Positions 28,583-37,900 of a stretch of 64,000 nucleotides of DNA are shown one piece after another. The DNA lies in NCBI RefSeq assembly GCF_017874595.1, contig NZ_JAGILA010000002.1, positions 310,001 through 374,000 on the forward strand, in the 5' to 3' direction. The notes beneath the pieces were generated by a model, which was given only the letters and a program-made list of their open reading frames with translations, did no database searches and was not told the origin of the DNA. The stretch is from Sinorhizobium kostiense (GTDB lineage Bacteria > Pseudomonadota > Alphaproteobacteria > Rhizobiales > Rhizobiaceae). The translations under genes and the position numbers were made by a program. Positions within the stretch are counted from its first letter, which is position 1. Each line of letters begins with the position of its first letter.

Positions 28583-28899
28583 TTCGTTGCCTTTTCTCTT
28601 TTCGTGAGCGTTCGCCCGCAGGGCGGCGGCTCGGAAACCGTGGTTGCGAGCAAGAATACGGGACGAGGGCGCCCGAGACCTGCTCGTCCCACTGGCTGTG
28701 ACTGGAGGAACAGCCGATAAGGCAAGGTGTAATGGAGGGGACCTTACTGCTTTCTGTCCGGCAGATGAACTTTTCGTAATGTTTTCTATGGACCCTGCAA
28801 AAGCATTGCTCTCCTCCGTCCCTGCCGCCGCTCTCCATGCGTCAAAGCCATGAAAGAATTTGTGTTCTCTGAAGTGCGCGTTCTAAGGCCGGCGCAATG
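28583..28899. other. Intergenic region between cycL and degP1
   Basis: These 317 bases carry no convincing gene or repeat. They must contain the degP1 promoter, because the gap from cycL is too long for simple read-through to be assumed. I could not identify a clear ECF-type motif. Confidence 0.4.
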
Positions 28900-29352
28900 T
28901 CAAGAGCGGAGCAGCTTGTCCAGTTCGGCCCGTTCCTCATCGGAAAGCGGCGTTCCGACGGGCCGTGCGCCACGTCGGCGCGCGGCGACGAAGAGCGTCA
29001 TACCGCCGACCGCGAGAAGGACGAGAGGCATCCCCCAAAGAAGCAGGGTCTTCACCTCGAATCGCGGCTTCAGGAGCACGAAATCGCCATAACGCGAGAC
29101 GACATAGGCGATCACGGCTTCGTCGCTGTCGCCGTTCTTCAGGCGCTCGCGCACGAGCAGCCTGAGATCCTTGGCGAGCTCGGCGTTGGAATCGTCGATC
29201 GACTGGTTTTGACAGACCATGCAGCGCAGTTCAGCCGAGATCGCCCGTGCCCGCGCCTCAAGTCCCCGGTCCGCCAATACCTCATCCGGATTGACCGCAA
29301 GTGCGGGCGAAACGGAGATGCAGAGGAAGAGGACGACGAGCAGGCGGATCAT
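28900..29352 (-). CDS. cycL: Cytochrome c maturation protein CcmH (CycL)
   Basis: The 150-residue protein is the CcmH/CycL thiol reductase of the haem lyase complex, which reduces the CxxCH motif of apocytochrome c. A signal/anchor at residues 1-20 is followed by the periplasmic domain with the redox motif [23 protein letters not shown], and a C-terminal transmembrane helix ([19 protein letters not shown]). ATG 29352 is chosen because it overlaps the cycK stop as ATGA; the longer open frame runs antisense through cycK and has no family similarity. Last gene of cycHJKL. Confidence 0.95.
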   Translation of the reverse strand: MIRLLVVLFLCISVSPALAVNPDEVLADRGLEARARAISAELRCMVCQNQSIDDSNAELAKDLRLLVRERLKNGDSDEAVIAYVVSRYGDFVLLKPRFEVKTLLLWGMPLVLLAVGGMTLFVAARRRGARPVGTPLSDEERAELDKLLRS

Positions 29353-31340
29353 TCGGCTGCTCCCACGGCAAGCGGCGGCGCTTTCCTGGCGCGTGACGGC
29401 GTCCCCACCCGCAAGCGTCGGTCGCTCAAGGAAACGATGCCGCCCGTCATCATGAAAAGCGCGCCGCCCCAGATGCAGAGGATGAGCGGCTTCCACCAGA
29501 TGCGCACGACGATACCGCCGCCGGCCATTTCGTCGCCAAGCGAAACATAGAGCTGGCTCAAGCCGAAGGTCCTGATGCCTGCTTCCGTCGTGGGCATCCG
29601 GCGGGCCGAATACAGACGCTTGGAGGACCAGATCTCGGTCACCTTGACGCCACCCTGACTGACGGTGAAATGTCCTGAGTCCTCGGTATAGTTTGGCCCG
29701 CGCCCCTCACGCATGCCATCGAAGCGCAGGGTGTAGCCACCGCCGGCTTCAGCGAGCATGCCAGGCTTCATCTCGACGACGGTTTCCGTCTCGTAGGCCG
29801 TGACCGCGACGATGCCGATCAGTGTGACACCGAGGCCGATATGTGCGAGCGCTGTGCCGAAAGCCGATCGCGGCAGACCGGCGAGCCTCCTCGCGGCAAC
29901 TCGGCCGGCGACCTTGCCGATACCGGAGCGAAGCATGAGATCCGTAACTGCGCCGAGAATCAGATAAGCGCCGAGTCCGATGCCGAGGGGCGCGAGAATC
30001 GGGCCGCCGTTCTTCGCATGATAGAGGACCGCGGCGACGAGCAGGCCGGCAGCCGTAGCGGCGAACAGGCGCTGGCCCGCACCGGCGAGATCGCCGCGCT
30101 TCCAGGCAAGCAGCGGACCGAAGGGCACTGCAAAGAGAAGCGGCAGCATCAAGAGCCCGAAGGTGATATTGAAGAAGGGCGCCCCTACGGAGATCTTGTC
30201 ACCCGTCAAGGCCTCGAGGACGAGGGGATAGAGCGTTCCGGTCAGCACCGTCGCCGTCGCCGTGGTCAGGATCAGGTTGTTGAGGACGAGCGCTCCTTCA
30301 CGCGAGATCGGTGCGAACAACCCGCCCGCCTTGAGGTGCGAGGCGCGCAACGCAAAGAGCGCAAAGGCGCCGCCGATGAAGAGAACGAGAATTGCCAGGA
30401 TAAAGACACCGCGCGTCGGATCGGTCGCAAAGGCATGAACCGATGTTAGTACACCCGAGCGCACAAGAAAAGTGCCGAGCAGCGAAAGCGAGAAAGTCAG
30501 GATTGCCAGCAGTACAGTCCAGATCTTCAGTGCCTCGCGCTTTTCCATCACCAGCGCCGAATGAAGCAGCGCCGTTCCGGCGAGCCAGGGCATGAAAGAG
30601 GCATTTTCTACGGGATCCCAGAACCACCAGCCGCCCCAGCCGAGTTCGTAATAGGCCCAATAGGAGCCCATGGCGATGCCTGCCGTCAGGGCCGTCCAGG
30701 CGGCCAGGGTCCAGGGCCGGACCCAGCGCGCCCAGGCCGCATCGATCCGCCCCTCGATAAGGGCGGCGATTGCAAAGGAGAAGCAGACGGAGAAGCCGAC
30801 ATAGCCGAGATAGAGTAGCGGCGGATGGATCGCGAGACCAATGTCCTGAAGGACGGGGTTCAAGTCCCTGCCCTCGCCCGGGGCGGGAACGAGCCGGGCG
30901 AAAGGGTTGGATGTCAGCAGGATAAAAAGCGTGAATGCGGTCGATATCCAGGCCTGTACGGCAAGCACATTGGCTTTGAGCGTGTCCGGCAGGTTACGCC
31001 CGAAGCTCGCAACCAACATGGAGAAGAAAACGAGGATCAACAGCCACAGGAGCATCGAGCCCTCGTGGTTCCCCCAGACGCCGGAAACCTTGTAGATCAA
31101 AGGCTTGAGCGAATGCGAATTCTCCCAGACGTTCCTGACGGAAAAGTCGGAGGTCACATAGGCGAAGGTGAGCACCGCAAAGGAGAAGAAAACGAGCAGG
31201 AAGGAGACGATCGCTGCGCTCGACGCCAGATCCATCAAGGACCGGTCGCCACGTCTGACACCGAGGACCGGCAGCGCGGCCTGAATGATCGCGGTCGCGA
31301 GCGCCAGGACTAGCGCGTAGTGCCCGAGCTCGATGATCAT
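29349..31340 (-). CDS. cycK: Cytochrome c haem lyase subunit CcmF (CycK)
   Basis: The 663-residue polytopic membrane protein is the haem lyase core that attaches haem to apocytochrome c. About fifteen hydrophobic helices are present. The family haem-handling segment [20 protein letters not shown] (WWD domain) is at about residue 230, with conserved periplasmic-side histidines (NHEGSMLLW and [12 protein letters not shown]). Length fits CcmF. It overlaps cycJ and cycL by four bases on each side, so the four genes are translated as a coupled unit. Confidence 0.96.
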   Translation of the reverse strand: MIIELGHYALVLALATAIIQAALPVLGVRRGDRSLMDLASSAAIVSFLLVFFSFAVLTFAYVTSDFSVRNVWENSHSLKPLIYKVSGVWGNHEGSMLLWLLILVFFSMLVASFGRNLPDTLKANVLAVQAWISTAFTLFILLTSNPFARLVPAPGEGRDLNPVLQDIGLAIHPPLLYLGYVGFSVCFSFAIAALIEGRIDAAWARWVRPWTLAAWTALTAGIAMGSYWAYYELGWGGWWFWDPVENASFMPWLAGTALLHSALVMEKREALKIWTVLLAILTFSLSLLGTFLVRSGVLTSVHAFATDPTRGVFILAILVLFIGGAFALFALRASHLKAGGLFAPISREGALVLNNLILTTATATVLTGTLYPLVLEALTGDKISVGAPFFNITFGLLMLPLLFAVPFGPLLAWKRGDLAGAGQRLFAATAAGLLVAAVLYHAKNGGPILAPLGIGLGAYLILGAVTDLMLRSGIGKVAGRVAARRLAGLPRSAFGTALAHIGLGVTLIGIVAVTAYETETVVEMKPGMLAEAGGGYTLRFDGMREGRGPNYTEDSGHFTVSQGGVKVTEIWSSKRLYSARRMPTTEAGIRTFGLSQLYVSLGDEMAGGGIVVRIWWKPLILCIWGGALFMMTGGIVSLSDRRLRVGTPSRARKAPPLAVGAAE

Positions 31341-31789
31341 TTGATGTTTTCCTTCCCACCGAGCGTCACGCCCTGCGCTTGCAAGCGGTCGGCCACGTCC
31401 TTCGGCATGTAGGTCTCATCATGTTTGGCGAGCACCGTGTCTGCGACGAAGACCGGGCTGCCCGAAACGAATGCACCTTCCGCCACGACGCCTTGCCCCT
31501 CGCGGAAGAGATCGGGCAGGATGCCCACATAGGTCACCGGCACCGATGCGAGCGTGTCGGTCACGCTGAAGGTGACGGTCTTGCCCTCGCCCCGCTTCAC
31601 CGAGCCCATCTCCACCAGGCCGCCGAGACGTATGCGCGTGCCGGGCGCGAGATCGGCTTTCGCCAGATCGCCCGGTACGTAGAAATAGGCGACTGCCTGG
31701 CTGAAGGCAAACATGACGAGCAGAACCGCGGCAGTCAGGAAACCGACACCGGCGCCAATGATTGCCAACCGTTTCTGCTTACGCGTCAT
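31337..31789 (-). CDS. cycJ: Cytochrome c maturation haem chaperone CcmE (CycJ)
   Basis: The 150-residue CcmE binds haem covalently in the periplasm and hands it to the lyase. A basic N terminus ([12 protein letters not shown]) leads into one membrane helix, then an OB-fold domain with [15 protein letters not shown] and [21 protein letters not shown]. The haem-linking site is the conserved His in [11 protein letters not shown], with the axial Tyr three residues on. ATG 31789 overlaps the cycH stop; the longer frame upstream lies inside cycH and is rejected. Confidence 0.96.
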   Translation of the reverse strand: MTRKQKRLAIIGAGVGFLTAAVLLVMFAFSQAVAYFYVPGDLAKADLAPGTRIRLGGLVEMGSVKRGEGKTVTFSVTDTLASVPVTYVGILPDLFREGQGVVAEGAFVSGSPVFVADTVLAKHDETYMPKDVADRLQAQGVTLGGKENIK

Positions 31790-32934
31790 TGTTCCTCTCC
31801 GCTGGCTTCGATTCCGAGTTCGCGGCCCAGTGCCAGCAATTGCCTGCCCTCTTCGCCAGCGGCCGGAAAGGCCTTCAGCCCGTCGCGTAATGCATTCGCG
31901 GCCTTTTCTCTTTGATCGAGAACAAGATAGGACCGAATGAGGCGCACCCAACCTTCGAAGTTTGCGGGGTCTTCCTTCAGCCGAGCCGCGAGACTGTCGA
32001 CCATGCCGCGGATCATTGCCTGGCGATCGCCTGGGCTCATCTCCTGCGCGGCTGCGACGTCCCCAGACGTCGGATCGCCGGGCGGCAGAGCATCGCCTTC
32101 ACCCGACGCGGACCTGGAAAGCTCGGCGATATGCTGGTTGACCACCGGCAGCCAGGGCGCATCCGCCGGCGAGGTGCCCGCGAGCTTGCGGAACGCGGCA
32201 AGCGCATCAGCATGCTTGCCCTCCTGTTTCAGGCCGAGCGCCAGATAGAACTCCGAGCGCGGATCGTCAGGGTCGAGCGCCAGCGCCTTCCTCAGCGCAT
32301 TTTGAGCATCCGCGGTGACCACCCCGCCGGACTGAACGATGAGAGCCTCGGCATAGCCGCCGAGCCGCGCCGCGGACCCGCCGAGCAGGCGGATCGCCCG
32401 GTCATAGGCGGCAACCGCATCGTCTACCCTGCCATTGCGCATGTAGATTGGCGCCAGCAGGTCCCACCCCGCGCCGTCCTCCGGATTGACCGCGAGATGA
32501 TTTTCGGCCTTGGCGATCAGGATATTGACGTCGTCGCCAGGATTGGCAAGTCGAGCGGCGAGCGGCTGTGCCGGCACGCCCGGGCTGCCGGTCGTGAGAT
32601 AAAGACCGAGCCCAATTGCCGGCAGACAGAGGAGAATGACGAGCTGTGCCAGCCGGTTCGAAGCAACCCGCTTCGGAAGGCCCTCCCGGACGGGCTCGTC
32701 GGCGGCGTTCGCGGCAATGAGCCGGCGCCCGATTTCCGCTCTGGCGAGTTCGGCGTCCTCCTGGCTGATCAGCCCGGCCTCGCGATCGCGTGCCAGTTCC
32801 TCGAGCTGGTCGCGATAGACCTCGACGTCATGGCTATGGGCAGACGGAAGCGGCGCGGCCGCCCGCATCAGCGGCAGGAGAAGCGCGATAGCGACAGCCG
32901 CCGTGAGGACGGCGACGAGAATCCAGAACAACAT
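31786..32934 (-). CDS. cycH: Cytochrome c maturation TPR protein CcmI (CycH)
   Basis: The 382-residue CcmI/CycH chaperones apocytochrome c to the haem lyase. Two membrane helices (residues about 3-22 and 95-115) flank a cytoplasmic loop with [28 protein letters not shown], a typical CcmI segment. The periplasmic part carries TPR repeats ([27 protein letters not shown] and following, then a second set near the C terminus, [23 protein letters not shown]). It is the first gene of the cycHJKL operon, with a promoter probably in the 200 bases upstream that also hold a degenerate intergenic repeat. Confidence 0.94.
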   Translation of the reverse strand: MLFWILVAVLTAAVAIALLLPLMRAAAPLPSAHSHDVEVYRDQLEELARDREAGLISQEDAELARAEIGRRLIAANAADEPVREGLPKRVASNRLAQLVILLCLPAIGLGLYLTTGSPGVPAQPLAARLANPGDDVNILIAKAENHLAVNPEDGAGWDLLAPIYMRNGRVDDAVAAYDRAIRLLGGSAARLGGYAEALIVQSGGVVTADAQNALRKALALDPDDPRSEFYLALGLKQEGKHADALAAFRKLAGTSPADAPWLPVVNQHIAELSRSASGEGDALPPGDPTSGDVAAAQEMSPGDRQAMIRGMVDSLAARLKEDPANFEGWVRLIRSYLVLDQREKAANALRDGLKAFPAAGEEGRQLLALGRELGIEASGEEQ

Positions 32935-33015
32935 GAATGGGGAATACTATGAGGGCCTGTCCATTCCAACTCGAAAACCGGAAATGACGGAGATTTGAGG
33001 CGTTTCGCCGCAATC

Positions 33016-33088
33016 TCAGCGCCGCACAGCCCCGGCGACTTAATCAGATGCGCTATAAAGAAGGTCGATTTCAGGAGACATGCAATAG
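33016..33088 (+). repeat. Degenerate intergenic repeat remnant
   Basis: Fragments of the dispersed repeat are visible: CTCAGCGCCGC near 33016-33025 and AAGGTCGATTTCAGGAGACA followed by TGCAATAG at 33061-33088, the latter nearly identical to the end of copy A. The central part is not conserved. Confidence 0.5.
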
Positions 33089-33128
33089 AAGCGCTGAAGG
33101 GAACGCATCGGACACTCGAAAGCGGCGC

Positions 33129-33593
33129 TCAGGTCAGCGGCGTCCAGCTTCCATCACTGTTGCGGCAGGCCGCCCCCCGCCCGCTCGTCGATTGTCCTTC
33201 TACGATCACCGTGTGGCTATATTGGCGGCAGTTCTGCGATCCGACCTGATAAGGCGCGGCTGCGACCACCGAACCGCTGACGCCCCGCCCTTCCCACAGG
33301 ACCGGCTGGCCGCCGGGCGCAGCCTCGAGAGCGCGGTATTCCGCCTCGAGTGCCCTCTGGCGATCCGACTCGCCCAGTTTTATGCCGCCAAGACGCGCAA
33401 TCACGCCGCCCCGCAGGGCATCAATATAGGCTGCAGACGACGGGCTCCGGGTGGAGACAGCACCGAACGCGGCTGCGGCGGATCCCCGCTGGGCGCTCGA
33501 GGTGCTGCAGCCGGCAAGCGCCACGGTCGATGCGACGATCGCGATTCTGCCACCCGAGGCGAGAGCCCGCCTGACTTCTGCGCTAATCATCAT
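33129..33593 (-). CDS. Small outer-membrane lipoprotein
   Basis: The 154-residue protein has a lipoprotein signal peptide: basic start, hydrophobic segment and the lipobox VALAGC at about residues 25-30, with Cys as the lipidated residue. The mature part has a Ser/Ala-rich linker and a C-terminal domain ending in YQVGSQNCRQYSHTVIVEG and ACRNSDGSWTPL, reminiscent of RT821/17-kDa surface-antigen-like proteins of Rhizobiales. ATG 33593 (or the next codon, 33590) is chosen because it places the lipobox normally; ATG 33620 gives a longer n-region. It lies between feuQ and cycH on the same strand. Confidence 0.72.
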   Translation of the reverse strand: MMISAEVRRALASGGRIAIVASTVALAGCSTSSAQRGSAAAAFGAVSTRSPSSAAYIDALRGGVIARLGGIKLGESDRQRALEAEYRALEAAPGGQPVLWEGRGVSGSVVAAAPYQVGSQNCRQYSHTVIVEGQSTSGRGAACRNSDGSWTPLT

Positions 33594-33866
33594 GATACGC
33601 GACAACTCACTCTCGTTCATCCGCGGCCGCCTGCACCCCGGCAAACATGGTCAGACGGCACTTCCGATTTTCTTTTTGCACCCTCCGCCTTCCGAGGCAA
33701 CCACGCCGCGGGCAGGCTCTGCCATTTTCGACTGCCGGTGTGACCGCCGGATCACGATGCCCAATCAAGAAATTTGGCATAGCGTTGGTATTCGTGAGTA
33801 TCACACGAATGCCAGCTTTAGACCGGTTGTTCGTCGCACGTACCGTGGAACACTTTGCGGACCCGC

Positions 33867-35252
33867 TCAGACGGCAACGGGCAAGACGAGTTTGGCCCGC
33901 AGCCCACCCTCTTCGCGGCGGCACAGTTCCACGCTGCCCTGGTATTCACCCACGATCTCACTCACGATCGAGAGGCCGAGCCCCGTGCCGGGCTTGCTTT
34001 CGTCAAGCCTTTTGCCGCGCTTCATGGCAAGAGCAATCTGATGCGGATCGAGCCCAGGGCCGTCGTCATCGATCAGAAGCAGTGTCCATTCGCGTCCCGC
34101 CGCCTTGGCACGCGCTTCCTCGGGCGCCGGCCCCACGCTCAGCCAGACGTGGTCGCGCGCGTAGCGCGCGGCGTTTTCGAGAAGATTGCCGACCGTCTCC
34201 TCGACGTCCTGCAGTTCCATCGCGAGCACCAGCCCCGGCGGATTGACGGAGAGGCTGAATTGCTTTTCCGGATTGAGCCGCCGCATCACACGGACGATTC
34301 TTTCAAGGGCCGGCTGTGCCTCGGTCCGCGCCAGCACCGAGCCGCGTTGCGCCGCGATGCGCGCGCGGCTCAGGTAAGACTGGACCTGCGTCTGCATCGC
34401 GTCGGCCTGCAGCCTGATCAGTTCGCCATGCGAGACGTCCAGTACGCGCGCCTCGTTGAGCAGCACGGCGATGGGTGTCTTCAGCGAATGGGCTAGGTTG
34501 CCGACCTGCATGCGCGCACGCTCGACGATGCGGCGGTTGCTGTCGATCAGCGCGTTTACCTCGTTGGCGAGCGGCTGGATCTCGCGCGGGAAGGCTCCGT
34601 CGAGCCGTTCGCTTTCGCCGGTGCGGATCTTCTCGAGCGACCGGCGCACCTGGTCGAGCGGGCGCAGGCCAAAAAGGATCGTCAGCGCGTTCACGCCGAG
34701 CCCCCCGAATCCGAAGATCGAGAGCGCGATCGTCAGGTTGCGGGTGAAGCGGTCGATGTCCGCCTCAAGCACGTTCCGGTTGCCGGCGACGCGGAAGCGT
34801 GCCGCATGGCCGTCGATGTCGAGAACGACCTCGGTTTCGGCCACCTCGACCTGGTTTCCGAATGGGTCCGTCGTCGTGTAGAAGCGCTCGTAACGGATGT
34901 CGAACGGCACCTCCTCGACACTGACGATCGGCAACTTCGCGGTTCCGAGCGAAGTCGAAATCAGAGGCTGCGTTTCGAATTCACCGATAGGCTCGACGAT
35001 CCAGTACCAACCGGTTTGCGGCTGCGAGAAGCGAAGGTCGCCAAGCTGTGGGCTGCCGGACAGGGCAGCGTTTTCATCGACCGAGATCGAGTTTATGACG
35101 TTGTAGAGTTGGGCGCGAAGCAGATCCTGGAAACCGCGCTCCGATCCCTGCCGGTAAAGCTCGGAGATCACCACGCCGATCACGACAAGGGCCATCACCG
35201 CCCAAACGGTCGAAACCGCCAGGACGCGTGCCGTGAGGGATCTAATGACCAT
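33867..35252 (-). CDS. feuQ: Sensor histidine kinase FeuQ
   Basis: The 461-residue kinase has two membrane helices (about residues 10-30 and 170-195) enclosing a periplasmic sensor domain of roughly 130 residues, then a HAMP region and a HisKA domain whose phosphoacceptor lies in VGNLAHSLKTPIAVLLNEA, the PhoQ-type variant of the H box. ATPase boxes are NLLENAARYA, DDGPGLDP and GTGLGLSIVSEI. FeuQ of rhizobia acts with FeuP in osmoadaptation and cyclic glucan export and, in R. leguminosarum, iron uptake. The start overlaps the feuP stop by eleven bases. The assignment rests on order (feuN, feuP, feuQ upstream of cyc genes) and domain type. Confidence 0.87.
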   Translation of the reverse strand: MVIRSLTARVLAVSTVWAVMALVVIGVVISELYRQGSERGFQDLLRAQLYNVINSISVDENAALSGSPQLGDLRFSQPQTGWYWIVEPIGEFETQPLISTSLGTAKLPIVSVEEVPFDIRYERFYTTTDPFGNQVEVAETEVVLDIDGHAARFRVAGNRNVLEADIDRFTRNLTIALSIFGFGGLGVNALTILFGLRPLDQVRRSLEKIRTGESERLDGAFPREIQPLANEVNALIDSNRRIVERARMQVGNLAHSLKTPIAVLLNEARVLDVSHGELIRLQADAMQTQVQSYLSRARIAAQRGSVLARTEAQPALERIVRVMRRLNPEKQFSLSVNPPGLVLAMELQDVEETVGNLLENAARYARDHVWLSVGPAPEEARAKAAGREWTLLLIDDDGPGLDPHQIALAMKRGKRLDESKPGTGLGLSIVSEIVGEYQGSVELCRREEGGLRAKLVLPVAV

Positions 35253-35913
35253 TGCCGGGTGCTTGCATCCGATAACCGAGGCCGCGCACGGTTTCGATCA
35301 GATCGTTGCCGATCTTCTTGCGAAGACGGCCGACGAAAACCTCGATCGTGTTGGAGTCGCGATCAAAATCCTGGTCGTACATGTGCTCGACCAGTTCCGT
35401 GCGGGAGACCACCTGCCCCATATGATGCATGAGATAGGACAGGAGGCGGAACTCGTGCGACGTCAGCTTGAGCGCCACGCCGTTGACGGTCGCCTTCGAG
35501 CCCTTCGTGTCGAGACGCACCGGGCCGCAAACGATCTCGGAGCTTGCATGGCCCGCCGCCCGGCGGATCAGCGCACGAATGCGGGCCATCACTTCCTCGA
35601 CATGGAAGGGCTTGGCGACGTAATCGTCGGCGCCTGCATCGATCCCGGCCACCTTGTCGCTCCAGCGGTCGCGTGCCGTCAATATCAGGACCGGCATGAT
35701 CTTGCCGTCACCGCGCCACTTTTCGAGAACGGTGATCCCGTCCATTTCCGGCAGGCCGATATCGAGAATTACCGCGTCGTAGGGTTCCGTGTCGCCGAGA
35801 TAATGCCCCTCCTCACCATCGAAGGCCTGGTCGACGACATAGCCGGCTTCCTGCAACGCCTCGGCCAATTGCCTGTTTAGGTTGGCGTCGTCCTCGACTA
35901 TCAGAATGCGCAT
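35242..35913 (-). CDS. feuP: Response regulator FeuP
   Basis: The 223-residue OmpR/PhoP-type regulator shows the receiver motifs LIVEDDANLNRQLAEALQEAG, phosphoacceptor Asp in YDAVILDIGLPEMDG and Lys in DDYVAKPFHVEEVM, and a C-terminal winged helix (ALKLTSHEFRLLSYLMHHMG through SNTIEVFVGRLRKKIG). In S. meliloti FeuP activates ndvA and other envelope genes and is required for symbiosis. It lies 39 bases downstream of feuN and overlaps feuQ. ATG 35913 directly starts the conserved MRILIVEDD sequence. Confidence 0.9.
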   Translation of the reverse strand: MRILIVEDDANLNRQLAEALQEAGYVVDQAFDGEEGHYLGDTEPYDAVILDIGLPEMDGITVLEKWRGDGKIMPVLILTARDRWSDKVAGIDAGADDYVAKPFHVEEVMARIRALIRRAAGHASSEIVCGPVRLDTKGSKATVNGVALKLTSHEFRLLSYLMHHMGQVVSRTELVEHMYDQDFDRDSNTIEVFVGRLRKKIGNDLIETVRGLGYRMQAPGNGH

Positions 35914-35952
35914 TGCTGGTCTTCTTCCCCTGCTTACGATGGGGAGCTAAGC

Positions 35953-36183
35953 CTACATCGGAACCTTTACGGTCAACTTCTTCGGCCGCCCGCCATTACC
36001 AGGGATTAGCACGGTCACGACGCAGTTGCCATCGGAAGTCGGCCTGACCGAGAGCAATTCTCCGCCCGTCTCAGCCACTACATGCGCGGCCGCAGCACTG
36101 CAATCGCCAGACGCGGACACGGCAGGCGGAGAAAAGCCTGCGACGCCTGCAGCAAGCACGGCTATGGTTACTCTTGAAGCCAT
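35953..36183 (-). CDS. feuN: FeuN-like small periplasmic regulator
   Basis: This encodes a 76-residue exported protein with a signal peptide (MASRVTIAVLAAGVAGFS, cleavage near AVSASG), giving a mature protein of about 52 residues with two cysteines (GDCSAAAAHV and GNCVVTVLIPG) and a basic tail (RPKKLTVKVPM). Known FeuN is a small periplasmic protein encoded directly upstream of feuP in S. meliloti that restrains FeuQ. Position, size, export signal and mature domain resembling a half PepSY fold all agree. ATG 36183 is used; a TTG just upstream is possible. Confidence 0.82.
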   Translation of the reverse strand: MASRVTIAVLAAGVAGFSPPAVSASGDCSAAAAHVVAETGGELLSVRPTSDGNCVVTVLIPGNGGRPKKLTVKVPM

Positions 36184-36672
36184 CAATGTACTTTCGAATT
36201 GGGAAGTAACATGGAAAAATCTTTAACCGATGCAGGCTGAATGGCAAATGAATGTCCGCCTCCGCGGCCTCCCGGTAACGCTACGCGGAGCTTTCCGCGG
36301 TCTTCGGAGCGCCATCAGCGGTTGCAAGGTGAAAGGCGGTGACGGCTGCCCGACCGCTAGCATTTTGTTGTGCCAGGACAGGTTCTTCCTTGACCCACCG
36401 GTCTCAGGCCAGCATGATTGAGCAAGCATGCAAACACCCGAAAACTGCGATTCTTGTCAGACCGCTTGGCGCAGATCTTCAACACCCGATACAGCTCTTC
36501 AGAGTCGGCCGCCTGCGCGCGCCACCTTCGCTCCCCTGCTCCTGTGGATTTTCGCAGGTTAATCGATTTAAAGATTTTTCAATCGTTTAAATTATTTAAT
36601 ACACTGATTTACAAAGCGTTTACGATGTGGAATGGTCCGCCCTCCAAGCAACTCGCCCAAGAGGAGGACCGG
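36184..36672. promoter_or_regulatory. Divergent region upstream of feuN, AT-rich segment
   Basis: No convincing gene lies in these 489 bases. Bases 36556-36620 are strikingly AT-rich for this window and contain runs such as TTTAAATTATTTAAT. The feuN promoter must be at the low-coordinate end and the promoter of the small gene at 36673 at the other. Confidence 0.4.
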
Positions 36673-36810
36673 ATGCAGTCAGCCGCAAACAAATCGCCCG
36701 TATCCCCGTCGAGGATTCCGCAATCGCTGCTCGACCGTTTCGAGAGTGAATGGCGTGCGATGCGAACCGCAGGCGAAGCTGCTGAAAAACCGGTCACGCC
36801 TGCGGAATAA
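36673..36810 (+). CDS. Small conserved-type protein
   Basis: A very strong ribosome site (GAGGAGGA) five bases before ATG 36673 opens a 45-codon frame. The protein is polar with a central amphipathic helix (RIPQSLLDRFESEWRAMRTAG) and an acidic tail. A near-perfect terminator follows 56 bases after the stop. The combination of a strong ribosome site, AT-rich promoter region and terminator makes this a convincing tiny gene although the product has no known function. An in-frame ATG at 36625 would add 16 residues but lacks a ribosome site. Confidence 0.65.
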   Translation: MQSAANKSPVSPSRIPQSLLDRFESEWRAMRTAGEAAEKPVTPAE

Positions 36811-36865
36811 GGCTTAACCCATTGGGGCAGTTCGCAAGCGCCCCACACCCAAACAAAGCTATCAT

Positions 36866-36902
36866 GCATCCGCCCGTGGCCTTCACGGACGGATGCTTTT
36901 TT
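36866..36902 (+). terminator. Rho-independent terminator
   Basis: GCATCCG (36866-36872) pairs with CGGATGC (36890-36896), with inner CCGTG/CACGG pairing, and is followed by six T residues on the plus strand. It ends the small gene at 36673. Confidence 0.85.
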
Positions 36903-36934
36903 GTCAATTGATGAAATCGTGCTAGTCTCTTCGG

Positions 36935-37270
36935 ATGCTAACCGAAGAACTGGAAAAGCTGGCGCTAAGCCTGCCTGGAACAGAGGAAAACGCCCATTTC
37001 GGGACGCGGGATTTCCGCGTGGGCAAACGGATCTTCATGACCCTGCCCGAGGCGGGGCGTGTGGTCTTCAAGTTCACACCCGACCAGCAGCGGATGCTGC
37101 TTGAATCCGAACCTGGGGTTTGCGCCGCCGTTCCCGGGGGTTGGGGTGCGCGCGGTTGGACGTCTATCTATTTCGTCGGCGCCGACGAGGAACTCCTCCG
37201 GCAATCGATGGAAACCGCTTGGCGCAATGTCGCTCCGAGAAGTCTCGCACGGAAGAACGGCCGTCATTGA
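36935..37270 (+). CDS. MmcQ/YjbR family protein
   Basis: The 111-residue protein matches the MmcQ/YjbR (CyaY-like fold) family: LALSLPGTEENAHFGTRDFRVGKRIFMTL near the N terminus, VVFKFTPDQQRMLLESEPG in the middle and GWGARGWTSIYFVGADEELLRQSMETAW at the end. Members bind DNA or are of uncertain function. It is a single gene between a terminator and the convergent YcgN-family gene. Length is normal for the family. Confidence 0.85.
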   Translation: MLTEELEKLALSLPGTEENAHFGTRDFRVGKRIFMTLPEAGRVVFKFTPDQQRMLLESEPGVCAAVPGGWGARGWTSIYFVGADEELLRQSMETAWRNVAPRSLARKNGRH

Positions 37271-37288
37271 TGCGGAGTGGCCGCGCGG

Positions 37289-37756
37289 CTAGTCGGCCGG
37301 CTCCAGCGCCACTTGCAAGGGCCAGGTCACCAGATAATCCTCATAGTCCTCGAGGTCGATCCCGTCCTCCGCAACGGTGCGCCCGCGCACCGAAATCCCC
37401 GCCGCATGCACGGTTTCCGAATCGCCCGAAACGAGCGGATGCCACCAATAGAGGTCGCGCCCTTCGGCGACCAGGCGGTAGCCGCAGGTCGGCGGAAGCC
37501 AACTGATCTCGCGCACGCGTTCGGGTGTCAGCTGAATGCAATCGGGCACCGTCGCCTGTCGATTGTCGTAGTCCTTGCACCGACAGGTTTCCCCATCGAG
37601 CAAGGTGCAGCGAATAGAGGTCCAGGCGATCTCGCCCGTGTCCCAGTCCTCCAGCTTGTTGAGACAACAGAGTCCACAGCCGTCACAAAGGCTTTCCCAT
37701 TCCGCCAGCGTCAGCTCATCCAGGCTCTTGGTTTTCCAGAAAGGCATTTCGCCCAT
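37289..37756 (-). CDS. YcgN/UPF0260 cysteine-cluster protein
   Basis: The 155-residue protein belongs to UPF0260. It shows [24 protein letters not shown], the cysteine cluster [46 protein letters not shown] and [12 protein letters not shown], eight or more cysteines of the YkgJ zinc/iron-chelating type. The ATG at 37756 is used (an in-frame GTG nine bases upstream is possible). The open frame continues upstream through the antisense of the PBP gene; that extension is spurious. Convergent with the MmcQ gene. Confidence 0.9.
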   Translation of the reverse strand: MGEMPFWKTKSLDELTLAEWESLCDGCGLCCLNKLEDWDTGEIAWTSIRCTLLDGETCRCKDYDNRQATVPDCIQLTPERVREISWLPPTCGYRLVAEGRDLYWWHPLVSGDSETVHAAGISVRGRTVAEDGIDLEDYEDYLVTWPLQVALEPAD

Positions 37757-37900
37757 AGGAGTCACACTTTCGTCATTTCCACGCCAGTAAGGAAAATTTA
37801 CATAAAATTGCCGATTATTTAAGGCCGGCGCTCGATATGCAAGTAGATTGGAACTTCGCCCCATGCAATCATCATAAAGGGGCAAACAGAGCTTCGGGAC

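Noticed and set aside
27311-28720. 469-codon plus-strand frame across degP1
   Set aside because: Antisense shadow of a well-defined HtrA protease.
33785-33812. Hairpin in the tail of the feuQ downstream region
   Set aside because: A 10-pair stem is visible, but no T run follows on the minus strand, so it was not called as a terminator.
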